The translations under genes and the position numbers were made by a program. Shown here piece by piece: positions 42,651 through 53,380 of a DNA stretch of 64,000 nucleotides. The stretch is from contig JAVTVX010000019.1 in NCBI GenBank assembly GCA_033439265.1, positions 8,005,501 to 8,069,500 of the forward strand, written 5' to 3'. The notes under the pieces are model-generated. The model did not search any database, was not told the origin of the DNA, and worked only from the letters and a program-made list of their open reading frames with translations. Position 1 is the first letter of the stretch. The number at the start of each line of letters is the position of its first letter. The DNA is from Dillenia suffruticosa (lineage: Eukaryota; Streptophyta; Magnoliopsida; Dilleniales; Dilleniaceae).

Positions 42651-43105
42651 GTTGAGATTTCAAGCTATCAAGCAACTAGGATTGAATGAAAACTTAAAGA
42701 TCTTTATTTGAAGAAAGAGTGCACAATGAGAGCATTGTTTTTTCATGGATAGAACATCCCATACAAGCTCCTATTTATAGAGATTATTACATGAGAAAGA
42801 GAGGGAAAAAGACCCCAAACACTCAAGGATCCGTTGGGGAACATTGGGGACAGATTTCTGTCCCCAAAATCACTGTATAACAGCCATTTTTATGGCTGTT
42901 ATACAGTGCAACGGCTAGTTCAAAAGAACTAGCCGTTTTGCCCTTTTTAGGGCCCATTTTGGGCTTCTTTTAGGGGCTTAACAATGCCATTTTTGAGGAC
43001 TAAAAAACTCATAAGGAACGGGCCAAATACATCTCATGGATGGGCTTAAACTTGGCTTGAAATGGGGCCTATGCTAACTACACTTAATTCTCTTTTATTT
43101 CAACA
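42650..43105 (-). repeat. F1 5' LTR
   Basis: 456 bp. Hairpins at 42846-42865, 42871-42908 and 42910-42937. One near-MSA site (TGCAACGGCTA, one mismatch) lies at 42908-42917. Sense ends GAAATCTCAACA before the PBS. Confidence 0.96.
42846..42937. repeat. Three consecutive perfect hairpins in the F LTR
   Basis: GGGGACAGA-TT-TCTGTCCCC (9-bp arms); CACTGTATAACAGCCAT-TTTT-complement (17-bp arms); AACGGCTAGTTC-AAAA-GAACTAGCCGTT (12-bp arms). All arms pair perfectly. Repeated in the 3' LTR. Confidence 0.9.
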
Positions 43106-44012
43106 GGTCACATATCTCTCATAGCTTTTAAAGGCTTCAAAAGCTTGATCTTTGGTATTCAAAAGGTAGACCCAAATGTACCTAGTTTTTTGGTTTACAA
43201 AAGTAATGAAATACTTGTAGCCTAAATGAGATTTGATGGGTGAAGTCCACAAATCCGAATGAACTAAATCAAAAGCATCTTTATAAATTGTTTTTGAATT
43301 GGAATACATTGATCGGGTTTCTTTTCCCAGAATACAACATTTACAATATCTATCTTCAATATTAATATTTGGGAATAGACGCTTTAAAGCTTGGTCACTA
43401 GGATGCCCAAAACGTTTATGCCAAAGAGATGCATCTTCTTTGACATGAGCTACGAGTGCATGATGCTTTTGATCCAAAAAATATAGATCCCCTCTTCTAG
43501 AACCCTTGCCAATCAATTGATTCGACTTGAGGTCCTGAAAAGTAACAGTGTTCGGGTCAAAAACAACTCTACACCCTTGATCCTTAGTGACTTTGCTAAT
43601 GGACAAAAGATTTGAAGTGAGTTGGGGAACAAATAAAGCATTTGATGTTTTTCCAAAAAGTTCGATTTCCCCAATTTGTTCAACTTTCAAATCTTGTCCA
43701 TTGGCAACACGGACTATCTTATAGTTCGGGAGTTTTTTAAAACACTTAATTTTTCTTCTATTCCTTACCATATGATGGTCCGTTCCCGAATCAATGAGAA
43801 AATCTTCGAAATTGAAAGAGGATAAAGTGCTTTGATTTTTACCATTGGAGGGAGCAAGTTGTTGAAACTTCTTAGAGATGTCATTGAGTTGACTTTGAAG
43901 AGCAGCAAAATCAGCCATGGTAGGTCCTTGAAGCTTGGCGTGAAGTGCATTATGCTGCTCGGAAAGTTGCTCCCTTGGTTTGAAGGTCTTGGGCTTTAAA
44001 TGAGGATGAAGG
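43106..44012 (-). pseudogene. B2 protease/integrase remnant
   Basis: Minus-strand segment (open 43100-43918) with FLIDSGTDHHMVRNRRK, VPQLTSNLLSISKVTKD, LWHKRFGHPSDQALKRLF and HSDLWTSPIKSHLGYKYF. HHCC is damaged (YCKCCILGKETR). Cut by F1 at left and by A2 at right just after the zinc knuckle. Confidence 0.9.
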
Positions 44013-44468
44013 TGTTAAAAATAAGGGAGAAGATGAAGATAAGTCTCAAGGTATTCAACTTGAAAATATGATAATGTCATAAACATTGGGCCTTTTATTT
44101 TTTAATGTTCAGAATTTGGCAACATATTTATGACCCAAAATACATTCAAAAACAAGCCCAATGAAGCCCAAAAGTATGGAGAAAAGTCTAAGAGGTAAAC
44201 CCAAATAGCTAGGGGCAGTTTGGGCAATGTATATTCCAACAGTCCAAAAACTAGCTGTTGGAATTCCTTGGGGTTTGAGCCCCAACGGGAATATTGACTT
44301 TGTTCTCTCTCTACTGGCTATTTTTCTCCCTTTGCCTATAAATAGAGTTATTGCTCTCCTTGTAAAATTAAGAGGAAGATAATCTCTCTTCCTTTGTATC
44401 ATTCTACTACATCAATAAAAACCAGAAGTTTATTAGATTTCTCTCTCTTCTTAGTCAAAAATCCAACA
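44013..44468 (+). repeat. A2 5' LTR
   Basis: 456 bp. Has GGGGCAG where A1 has GGGGTAG, and ATAGAGTTATT where its own 3' LTR has ATAGAGCTATT. Confidence 0.97.
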
Positions 44469-47400
44469 TGGTATCAGAGCAAACATCGACTCCGGGGTTG
44501 GGAAATTCTCTTCCTCAAATCTCTTCCTTTCAAATCCAACTTTTCTCCCAAATTATTCTAAGCTCAACCAATTACTTCCAATGGGCTAGTCATATCAGAA
44601 GATCTCTCAATGGAGCAAAACTTCTGTCTTTCATTACAAAAGATCCTATGGATCGGCTAGACCCACGATTTGATGAATGGAAGGAGCTGGATGATCAAGT
44701 GTTCCTATTGCTAACAAGCTCCATGGATCAAGCACACAAAAATATGGTAATGTGCTGTCCGAGTTCCAAATCCTTATGGGAGCAAATGTATGGGTTATAT
44801 GGTCAGGAATCAAACTTGAGCAGAATATTTGAAATACAAAAAAGGATTGCGGCCATCCAAATGGAGGAGAAATCAATTACACAATTGTTCGGAGAACACG
44901 AGGACTTGTGGAATGAGCTTAACACATTGAGACCTCTCACAAGTGATATAAAAGTGCTGCAAAAGAGACAAGATGAAGACAAGGTGTTTTCATTGCTCTC
45001 ATCACTCAATGAGTCATTTGTACAACTTCGACAGGAAATTCTTCGAATGAAAGAATTTCCATCATACCAAGAGACTCGATTTATGATTCAAAGAGCTGCA
45101 GCTTCTCAAAGGCTTGAAGAAAGCAATCAGTCCAAAAGTGAAGTTCATGGGTTCTCCACAAAGCAGAATGAGCAAGCTGCAAATAAGGCTCATCAGGGAA
45201 TAAAAAAGGTGTGTTCTCATTGCAAAAAGTTGGGACATACCAAGGATGGTTGCTGGTTTCTTCATCCTAACCTTAAACCTGAATTCATCAAGAAAAAAGA
45301 GCAAGAGAGGAGGGAGCAAAATGCTCAACCAGCTGCAAACAAAGCAAATCTGACATCTCAAAAATTAGGAAAATCCTCCTCAGGTACTTGCTCTAACTCA
45401 TCTGTTACTTCTTCAAAATGGTTGATAGATTCAGGTTGTGATCACCATATGGTCAAAGATAAGCAAAATTTTCAGAATCTTGAACCTCTCCTAGAACCTA
45501 AAATGGTTAAAGTTGCGAATGGACATAATTTCAAAATTAAGCAAATTGGGGATGTTGAAATATTTGGAAGAAAATCAAAGGCCTTATATGTTCCTCAATT
45601 TACCTCTAATCTTATGTCCATTGGACAAGTCACTAAGGACTTAAATTGCAAAGCTATTTTTGACCCTCATTCTGTTGTTTTTCAGAATTTGGAGACGAAT
45701 CAAGTGATTGGTAGTGGTTCTATGCAAGATAACTTGTATTTTTGGAAACAAGATAGTTTTGTATTTTCCGCAATCCGAGAGGAAAGTTACCTCCTTTGGC
45801 ATGCTAGATTAGGTCATCCTTCTATGCAAGCTCTGAAATGCCTATTCCCATCAAAAAATTGTAGTGATAGACATTGTGAAGCATGCATTTTTGGAAAGGA
45901 AACCCGAATGTATTATCCTATTTCTGAAACTCAATATAAAAAGCCTTTTGATCTTGTTCACTCGGATGTATGGACTTCACCTATGATATCTAGAAGGGGA
46001 TTTAAGTATTTTATCTCATTTATAGATCATAAGTCTAGGTATACATGGGTGTATATGCTAAGATCAAAAGACCAAGTTTATGAAGCCTTCAAGTCCTTTT
46101 ACAAGTATATTATAAAACAATATGAGGCCAACATTAAAATTCTTAGGACAGATAATGGTGGGGAATATATGAGCACCAATTTCAAAAATTTCATTGAGGA
46201 GAATGGAATTATTCATCAAACTAGTTGTCCCTACACTCCCCAACAAAATGGAGTTGCCGAACGCAAAAATAGACATCTCCTAGAAATAGCTAGAACTATC
46301 ATGTTCTTTGCTAATATGCCTAAGCGTTTTTGGAGTGATGCGGTTAGTACCGCAGCTCATTTAATAAATCGTCTTCCAACTAGAGTTCTCCATGGAAAAT
46401 CTCCATTAGAGTTGCTTAGAAAAGACAAACCAAACCTCTCTCACCTTAGAGTTTTTGGGTGTATTTGTTATGTTCATATTCCTAGACAGTTTAGAGATAA
46501 GTTAGATATCAAAGGAAGGAAATGTGTTTTTATTGGGTACGCTTCATTCCAAAAAGGATATATTTGTTTTGAACCTGACTCTAACAAGGTATACACATCG
46601 AAAGATGTGATATTTGTAGAAAATGAATTCTTTTTTGCAAGAGAAAAAAATGAAGAAAATTCATCAAGCAATGACTTGCGAATCTTCTGCGATGTTCCCA
46701 TAAATCCTCCTCTGGTTCCTCAAGAATCCAATGAAGAGAATTCACTTTCAGGGGGAGAAAACGAAGAGGGAGGAGTGGATGAGTCTGAAAATGAAGAGAA
46801 CTCTTCCGAAGAAAGAGAAGAAGGCGAGGGATTACCTACCTTAGGAGAATCCGGAGACGAAACTAGACTGCCCTCTCCGCTGGCTCCTCCACTTCGACGT
46901 TCCACCAGATTGAGGCTTCCTCCCTCAGAGTGGATCAACAGAAGAGTTTATTACAATTCTAAGGTAACTCACTATCCTATTTCAAATTACTATTGTGTAT
47001 CTAATACTTCCTCAAGCCATCAAGGGTTCTTGAGTGGCATTGACTCATCACAGGAACCTAAGGATTTTGATGAGGCAAATACCAAACCCGAATGGAGACA
47101 AGCTATGCTTGAAGAACTAGATGCATTGAATAAAAATGGGACGTGGGAGATTACTACTCTCCCTAAGGGAAGAAAGGCTGTCGGGTGTAAATGGGTGTTC
47201 AAAATCAAGTATAAAAGTGATGGATCCATTGAACGCTACAAGGCAAGACTTGTAGCCAAAGGATTCACACAAACTTATGGAGAAGACTACACTGAGACTT
47301 TTGCCCCTGTTGCCAAAATGAAAACGATAAGGGTTTTGATGTCAATTGCAACCAATGGAGAATGGCCAATGTATCAAATGGACGTGAAGAATGCTTTCCT

Positions 47401-48664
47401 TCAAGGGGACTTAGACGAAGAAATCTACATGCAAATTCCCCAAGGGCTAGATGAGGATTCAAACATCAAGGTGTGTCGTCTTAAAAAAGCAATCTATGGG
47501 TTAAAACAATCTCCTCGTGCCTGGTATGCAAAATTAAGTTCAGCACTTCTTGGTAATAACTTTAAGAAATCCATTAGTGATTCCTCCATGTTTACTAAAG
47601 TTAACAATGAAGAAATCACTATTGTTCTTATTTATGTAGATGATATAGTTATTACAGGAAGTGATATGAATGGTATTGATCAAGTTAGAAATTTCCTTAA
47701 ATCTACTTTTGAGATTAAAGATTTGGGAAAACTAAAGTATTTCTTAGGAATAGAGCTTGCCTATTCTCATAAGGGGCTAGTTCTATGCCAAAGGAAATAT
47801 GTACTTGACCTTTTGCAGGAAACTGGAAAGGTAGGAGCTAAACCAGCAGCAACTCCTATATCCATAGCAGAACGAGCACAAGGTGATGAAGAAATGTTCC
47901 AGGATATTCCTAGATATCAAAGACTTGTGGGGAGGCTCATCTACCTCACCATTACAAGACCAGATATCACCTATGCCGTCAGCTTAATCAGTCAACGGAT
48001 GCATGCTCCAAGGATTCAAGATTGGAAGGCAGCAGAAAGAATTCTCAAGTATTTAAAAAGCTCACCAGGAAGGGGAATTCTTATGAAAAACAACCACAGC
48101 ATGGAGATTTATGGCTACTGTGATGCAGATTGGGCTGGGGATGTCACGGACAGGAAATCCACCACCGGCTACTGCATGTTCGTGGGAGGAAATCTTGTAA
48201 CATGGAAAAGCAAGAAACAATCTGTTGTATCCAGATCAAGCGCTGAGGCTGAATACAGAGCAATGGCAGCGGCTACAAGCGAAATAGTTTGGCTAAAGGC
48301 ATTACTTGAGGAGATGGGATTTCCTACTATCGCTCCTATTCTTCTACATTGCGATAATCAAGCAGCTCTTCATATCGCTGCCAATCCAGTATTTCATGAA
48401 AGAACGAAGCACATTGAGGTTGATTGTCATTTTGTTCGAGAAAAATTAGAAAACAAGACAATTTCAACCTCATATGTTAGAAGTGAAGACCAGCTAGCTG
48501 ACATTTTCACTAAGGCAACAACTGAGAAACATCTTCAGCACATCCTTAGCAAGTTAGGGTCCATAGACATCTATGCACCTAACTTGAGGGGGAGTGTTAA
48601 AAATAAGGGAGAAGATGAAGATAAGTCTCAAGGTATTCAACTTGAAAATATGATAATGTCATAA
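44468..48664 (+). CDS. A2 gag-pol polyprotein (1398 aa)
   Basis: Same architecture and coordinates as the A1 protein (CCHC 249-262, DSG 321-323, YVDD 1056-1059, RNase H from about 1210). The eight residue differences from A1 are at the contexts CCP/LSSK, DAVS/RTAA, FFAR/GEKN, EANT/IKPE, SPRA/VWYA, PGRG/RILM, TDRK/RSTT and SSA/TEAEYR (A2 first). At several of these (P, S, T, A, G, A) A2 agrees with the other families or A3, suggesting that A1 carries most of the derived changes. No stop or frameshift. A candidate autonomous copy. Confidence 0.95.
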   Translation: MVSEQTSTPGLGNSLPQISSFQIQLFSQIILSSTNYFQWASHIRRSLNGAKLLSFITKDPMDRLDPRFDEWKELDDQVFLLLTSSMDQAHKNMVMCCPSSKSLWEQMYGLYGQESNLSRIFEIQKRIAAIQMEEKSITQLFGEHEDLWNELNTLRPLTSDIKVLQKRQDEDKVFSLLSSLNESFVQLRQEILRMKEFPSYQETRFMIQRAAASQRLEESNQSKSEVHGFSTKQNEQAANKAHQGIKKVCSHCKKLGHTKDGCWFLHPNLKPEFIKKKEQERREQNAQPAANKANLTSQKLGKSSSGTCSNSSVTSSKWLIDSGCDHHMVKDKQNFQNLEPLLEPKMVKVANGHNFKIKQIGDVEIFGRKSKALYVPQFTSNLMSIGQVTKDLNCKAIFDPHSVVFQNLETNQVIGSGSMQDNLYFWKQDSFVFSAIREESYLLWHARLGHPSMQALKCLFPSKNCSDRHCEACIFGKETRMYYPISETQYKKPFDLVHSDVWTSPMISRRGFKYFISFIDHKSRYTWVYMLRSKDQVYEAFKSFYKYIIKQYEANIKILRTDNGGEYMSTNFKNFIEENGIIHQTSCPYTPQQNGVAERKNRHLLEIARTIMFFANMPKRFWSDAVSTAAHLINRLPTRVLHGKSPLELLRKDKPNLSHLRVFGCICYVHIPRQFRDKLDIKGRKCVFIGYASFQKGYICFEPDSNKVYTSKDVIFVENEFFFAREKNEENSSSNDLRIFCDVPINPPLVPQESNEENSLSGGENEEGGVDESENEENSSEEREEGEGLPTLGESGDETRLPSPLAPPLRRSTRLRLPPSEWINRRVYYNSKVTHYPISNYYCVSNTSSSHQGFLSGIDSSQEPKDFDEANTKPEWRQAMLEELDALNKNGTWEITTLPKGRKAVGCKWVFKIKYKSDGSIERYKARLVAKGFTQTYGEDYTETFAPVAKMKTIRVLMSIATNGEWPMYQMDVKNAFLQGDLDEEIYMQIPQGLDEDSNIKVCRLKKAIYGLKQSPRAWYAKLSSALLGNNFKKSISDSSMFTKVNNEEITIVLIYVDDIVITGSDMNGIDQVRNFLKSTFEIKDLGKLKYFLGIELAYSHKGLVLCQRKYVLDLLQETGKVGAKPAATPISIAERAQGDEEMFQDIPRYQRLVGRLIYLTITRPDITYAVSLISQRMHAPRIQDWKAAERILKYLKSSPGRGILMKNNHSMEIYGYCDADWAGDVTDRKSTTGYCMFVGGNLVTWKSKKQSVVSRSSAEAEYRAMAAATSEIVWLKALLEEMGFPTIAPILLHCDNQAALHIAANPVFHERTKHIEVDCHFVREKLENKTISTSYVRSEDQLADIFTKATTEKHLQHILSKLGSIDIYAPNLRGSVKNKGEDEDKSQGIQLENMIMS

Positions 48665-49050
48665 ACATTGGGCCTTTTATTTTTTAATGTTCAGAATTTG
48701 GCAACATATTTATGACCCAAAATACATTCAAAAACAAGCCCAATGAAGCCCAAAAGTATGGAGAAAAGTCTAAGAGGTAAACCCAAATAGCTAGGGGCAG
48801 TTTGGGCAATGTATATTCCAACAGTCCAAAAACTAGCTGTTGGAATTCCTTGGGGTTTGAGCCCCAACGGGAATATTGACTTTGTTCTCTCTCTACTGGC
48901 TATTTTTCTCCCTTTGCCTATAAATAGAGCTATTGCTCTCCTTGTAAAATTAAGAGGAAGATAATCTCTCTTCCTTTGTATCATTCTACTACATCAATAA
49001 AAACCAGAAGTTTATTAGATTTCTCTCTCTTCTTAGTCAAAAATCCAACA
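48595..49050 (+). repeat. A2 3' LTR
   Basis: 456 bp, followed by TSD GAAGG. Confidence 0.97.
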
Positions 49051-49859
49051 GAAGGTTCTAACACTTCTCCTTCGTATGTCATCTTTTCTTGCAATGGGTG
49101 CATACATCAATTTTCTTTGGAACTTGATGTTCTTTGGCAGCCATGTGCTCTTCAACGGTAGCCCTGTGACCTTGAGCTTCAAGTCTAAGTTTGGAATTTT
49201 CTTCCAAACGCATGCTAACTTCTGTTCGTTGGATCATATTTTGCACTTCTCCAAATGAAGGAAATTCCTTCATTCGGAGAATTTCTTGTCTAAGAAGAGA
49301 GTAGAAATCATCTAGACCCATGAGAAGATCTAAAATTTTATCTTTTTCTTTCCTCTTCTGGAGGACTTTGAGATCTATGGAATCCGGGCGGAGAGTGGAG
49401 AGTTCATTCCAAGTATCTGTATATTCCCCAAAGTATTGAGGAAGTGATTTCCCTTCCTTTTTTATGTTCGAAATTTGTCGTTTGAGCTCAAAAATTCTAC
49501 CAATGTTAGATTCTTGGCCATAAAGAGAAAACATTGTGTCCCATATTAGTTTTGCATTGGGAGCACAAGTCACCATGGCTTTGGGTGTTCATCCATAGAA
49601 TTGAGTAGAAGAAAAAACACATGATTGTCCCTCTTCTCCCATTATCTGAAGGAAGAATCCACCTCTTCAAGTGGTTCATCAAGTATGTGACCCTCCAAGT
49701 TGTGAAGTTCCAGCGCTCTTGTCATCAAGGTTGCCCATTGATAATAATTTCCTCCTCTTAATTGAATGGAGGATATATTTTGAAATTGGGTAAAGTTGAT
49801 GGAAGGTGGAAGGTCACCCAATCTTGAAGAGGAAGGGATCGAAATTTGCTCTGATACCA
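49051..49859 (-). pseudogene. B2 gag remnant
   Basis: Minus-strand gag in two frames: MVSEQISIPSSSRLGDLPPS (49642-49859) and MVTCAPNAKLIWDTMFSLYG to VCTHCKKR (49079-49576). A frameshift near 49580-49640 and a GGA-to-TGA stop in the zinc knuckle (KKR-stop-HTK, about 49080) disable it. Confidence 0.9.
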
Positions 49860-50116
49860 TGTTGAAATATAAAAAAATAGAGCACAAGAAATGAAGAATA
49901 CTTCTGAATTTTATTGAAGAAGAATGAGAGCATACATGGACAGATTTGAGAGCATTTTTCTCATGGTTTTTGGAGATATAATGAGGCTCTATTTATAGAG
50001 AAAAGGAAAAAATAGCCAGTAGATAGTGATTCAAAAGTAATAATCCCGTTGGAGCTCAAACCCCAAGGAATTCCAACAGCTAGTTTTTTGACTGTTGAAA
50101 TATATACTGCCCAAAC
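49860..50116 (-). repeat. B2 5' LTR, truncated
   Basis: First 257 bp (plus-strand order) of a B LTR, cut at CCCAAACT where F-family DNA starts. The remaining about 200 bp are absent to the right of the F composite. Confidence 0.9.
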
Positions 50117-50232
50117 TGTTGAAATAAAAGAGAATTAAGTGTGGATAGCATAGGCCCCATTTCAAGCCAAGTTTAAGCCCATCCATGAGATGTATTTGGC
50201 CCGTTCCTTATGGGTTTTTTAGTGCTCAAAAG
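50117..50232 (+). repeat. F-family 5' LTR start (116 bp)
   Basis: TGTTGAAATAAAAGAG ... CTCAAAAG, matching the first 116 bp of the F2 3' LTR at 52925. The flank CAAAC (50112-50116) would be its TSD. Interrupted at 50233. Confidence 0.88.
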
Positions 50233-50599
50233 TGTTGAGATTTCAAGCTATCAAGCAACTAGGATTGAATGAAAACTTAAAGATCTTTATTTGAAGAAAG
50301 AGTGCACAATGAGAGCATTGTTTTTTTCATGGATAGAACATCCCATACAAGCTCCTATTTATAGAGATTATTACATGAGAAAGAGAGTGAAAAAGACCCC
50401 AAACACTCAAGGATCCGTTGGGGAACATTGGGGACAGATTTCTGTCCCCCATTTGCTGGCCCATTTAGGGCCCAAATTGGAACCCTAAAAGGGAATTACA
50501 ATTATAACAAAAGAAAGGGAAAATTCTACCTAAATTAGAGCTATACATTTAGATTTCATTCCCTTAGGATATAAACCCTAATTATCCTTTATTTCAACA
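50233..50599 (-). repeat. Chimeric solo LTR (F-like left, H-like right)
   Basis: 367 bp with TG...CA ends in minus orientation. The left part, to about 50449, is almost identical to the F1 LTR (R-U5 side). The right part, from CCATTTGCTGGCC, matches the H LTR at 62560-62737 (U3 side) with a deletion of about 45 bp. The flanks are not a duplication: AAAAG at left (F LTR) and ATCTC at right (F gag-pol). Confidence 0.75.
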
Positions 50600-52924
50600 A
50601 TCTCTTGGAGACAGCTAGATCTATGATGTTTCACTCAAACTTACCTAAGGAATATTGGAATGAGGCCATTAAGACCGCTGCTCACCTTATAAACCTCATG
50701 CAATCCCAAATCCTAGGACGAAAGTCACCCCTAGAACTACTCCTTGGAAAGAGACCTAGCATTGATCATTTAAGAGTTTTTGGTTGTGTTTGCTATGTCC
50801 ACATTCCTAATCATCTTAGGAGCAAACTAGATGCCAAGGGAAGAAAATGCATCTTTCTAGGATATTCCTTTTTTGAAAAAGGCTATAAATGTTATGATCC
50901 TCTAACCAAGAAACTATACACATCCAAGGATGTGATATTTGTGGAAAATGAGCCTTATTTTGCAAGTCAAAGAAGAGAAGATCAAACCAAAGAAAATTAT
51001 CAGCAAGAACAATGGAATGTGATTCTGCCAAAAATCAATAAAGTTCCTGCCGAAAGCAATGAAGAAACTCACCAAAATGATCCAACTCAAGGGAACCCAT
51101 CACCCTCTCATTTAGATCATGAAATAGAAGAAGATCAAGAGGAAGGACACTCAGACTCAGGGGGAGCTCTTGATACGACCGAAGAGCATGAGGAGCAGTC
51201 TATGGATGAACCCCCTCCTCCTCTTCGAAGATCTACAAGACTTAGACTTCCTCCCTCGGAATGGATCAATAGAAGGGTCTATTTTAACTCCAAGGTGACT
51301 ACTCATCCAATTTCTCAATACTACTCAATATCTAACATGTCTTGCAGTCACCAAAGATTCATCAAGAACATAGACCTTCATCACCAAGAGCCTAGAACAT
51401 TTGAGGAGGCAAAGGATCAACCTCATTGGGTTCAAGCAATGAAGAATGACTTGGATGCTTTGGCTAAAAATAACACTTGAGAAGTGACCTCTCTACCAAA
51501 GGGAAAAAGAGCTGTGGGATGCAAATGGATATTCAAGATCAAACACAAGAGTGATGGAAGTATAGATAGATTCAAGACAAGATTGGTGGCCAAGGGCTTC
51601 ACTAAATCATATGGCATAGACTACAAGGAAACGTTTGCACCCGTGGCTAAGATGAACACCATCCGTATCCTTCTCTCTCTTGCTATAATCACTCATGGCC
51701 ATTATTTCAAATGGATGTTGCAAACGCCTTTTTACAAGGAGATTTGGAAGAAGAGGTGTACATGGAAGTGCCCCCTGGTTTCTCCCATCGTGACAACAAA
51801 GTTTGCAAACTAAAGAAGGCAATATATGGCCTCAAGCAATCTCCTAAAGCATGGTATGGAAAACTTAGCACTACTCTCCTTGAACACGGTTTTAAGAAAT
51901 GCGTTAGTGATTCATCTTTATTTGTCAAGAACCTAGGAGAAAATACCATTATCATTCTTGTTTATGTAGATGATATAATTATAACAGGAAATGATATGAA
52001 TCTCATTAACAAAGTTAGAACTTTTCTTCAAACTAAGTTTGACATCAAGGATCTAGGGAAACTAAAATACTTCCTAGGGATAGAACTTGCCTATTGTTCC
52101 AATGGGCTTGTTCTATCACAAAGAAAGTATGCTCTTGACCTTTTGCAGGAGACGGGAAAACTAGGTGCCAAACCAGCTTGTAGTCCGGTAAGCACATCCT
52201 TAAGTCACAAAGATGATGAGGAGATTTATGAAGATAAGCAACGATATCAAAGACTTGTTGGAAGATTGATCTACCTAACCATCACTAGACCGGACATCTC
52301 TTATGCCGTTGGGCAAGTTAGCCAGCACATGCATCAACCTAAGAAGAAGCATTGGAGGGCCATTGAAAGAATTCTTCTCTACCTAAAGGGAACTCCAGGA
52401 ATGGGAATTCAAATGAAGAAGAACGAATCTTCTCAAATCATAGGGTTCTGTGATGCAGATTGGGCTGGTAATTCAGAAGATAGGAGATCAACTTCAGGGT
52501 ATTGCATGTTTATTGGAGGGAATCTTGTTGCTTGGAAAAGCAAAAAACAGCATGTGGTATCAAGATCAAGTGCGGAAGCGGAATATAGAGCCGTGGCATC
52601 CGCTACACGTGAAGTCGTGTGGTTGAAAGCCTTGATTGAAGAATTAGGGTTCATAGTCCCTACTCCAATCTCCCTACATTGTGATAACCAATCAACCATT
52701 CACATCGCCTCAAGCCCGGTTTTTCATGAAAGGACAAAGCACATCGAGGTGGATTGTCACTTTGTGAGGCAAAAGGTTGAAGAGAAGCTCATCACTCCAA
52801 GATTCACTAAAAGCGATGATCAAATTGCCGACATCCTAACCAAGCCTGGGACCGCCAATCATATACAAAGAAACTTGGTCAAGTTAGGTGTTATAGATAC
52901 ATACACACCTAACTTGAGGGGGAG
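50600..52924 (+). pseudogene. F2 pol remnant (integrase end, RT, RNase H)
   Basis: Plus-strand F-type pol starting inside the integrase at LLETARSMMFHSNLPKEYW. It runs open to 51480, where TGG of NNTWEV has become TGA (51478-51480). RVT_2 follows (51484 on), then a 1-bp deletion in an A run at about 51686 (GCTATAATCAC against GCTATAAATCAC in F1) shifts frame. From 51711 the frame is open to 52946 with LVYVDDIIITG and RNase H (FCDADWAGN, EAEYRAV, CDNQSTIHIAS). Everything upstream of the integrase C-terminal half is missing. Confidence 0.92.
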
Positions 52925-53380
52925 TGTTGAAATAAAAGAGAACTAAGTGTGGATAGCATAGGCCCCATTTCAAGCGAAGTTTCAGCCCATCCATGAGATG
53001 TATTTGGCCCGTTCCTTATGGGTTTTTTAGTCCTCAAAAGGGCATTGTTAAAGCCCATAAAAGAAGCCCAAAATGGGCTCAAAAAAGGGCAAAACAGCTA
53101 GTTCTTTTGAACTAGCCGTTGCACTGTATAACAGCCATTTTTATGGCTGTTATACAGTGTTTTTGGGGACAGAAATCTGTCCCCAATGTCCCCCAACGGC
53201 TCCTTGAGTCTTTGGGGTCTTTTTCCCTCTCTTTCACAAGTAATAATCTCTATAAATAGGAGCTTGTATAGGATGTTCTATCCATGAAACAATAATGCTC
53301 TCATTGTGCACTCTTTCTTCAAATAAAGTTCTTTAAAGTTTCATTCAATCCTAATTGCTTGATAGCTTGAAATCTCAACA
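52925..53380 (+). repeat. F2 3' LTR
   Basis: 456 bp, TGTTGAAATAAAAGAG ... GAAATCTCAACA. Diverged from F1; one arm of the third hairpin is imperfect (ACAGCTAGTTC). Followed by ATGTC, which does not match CAAAC at the left of the composite. Confidence 0.94.

Larger units (their letters stand above)
38038..43105 (-). mobile_element. F1: full-length copia element, apparently intact
   Basis: 5068 bp, 456-bp LTRs (38038-38493, 42650-43105) that look identical, TSD GGTCA (38033-38037, 43106-43110), intact ORF. Inserted in B2 integrase. A related rearranged copy, F2, is at 50117-53380. Confidence 0.97.
44013..49050 (+). mobile_element. A2: full-length copia element, apparently intact
   Basis: 5038 bp, LTRs 44013-44468 and 48595-49050 differing at one position by eye, TSD GAAGG (44008-44012, 49051-49055). 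Same length as A1 and nearly identical throughout. Inserted in B2 gag next to the CCHC codons. Confidence 0.97.
33960..50116 (-). mobile_element. B2: B-family copia element split by four later insertions
   Basis: Minus-strand element whose parts are 33960-36445, 37569-38037, 43106-44012 and 49051-50116. The gaps are the palindrome (36446-37568), F1 (38038-43105) and A2 (44013-49050), each with exact 5-bp duplications. The 5' LTR is cut at 50116 by F-family DNA. Left flank CATAT (33955-33959); the right flank is lost. The LTR parts that can be compared differ at about 8 of 257 positions, so B2 is older than its inserts. Confidence 0.92.
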
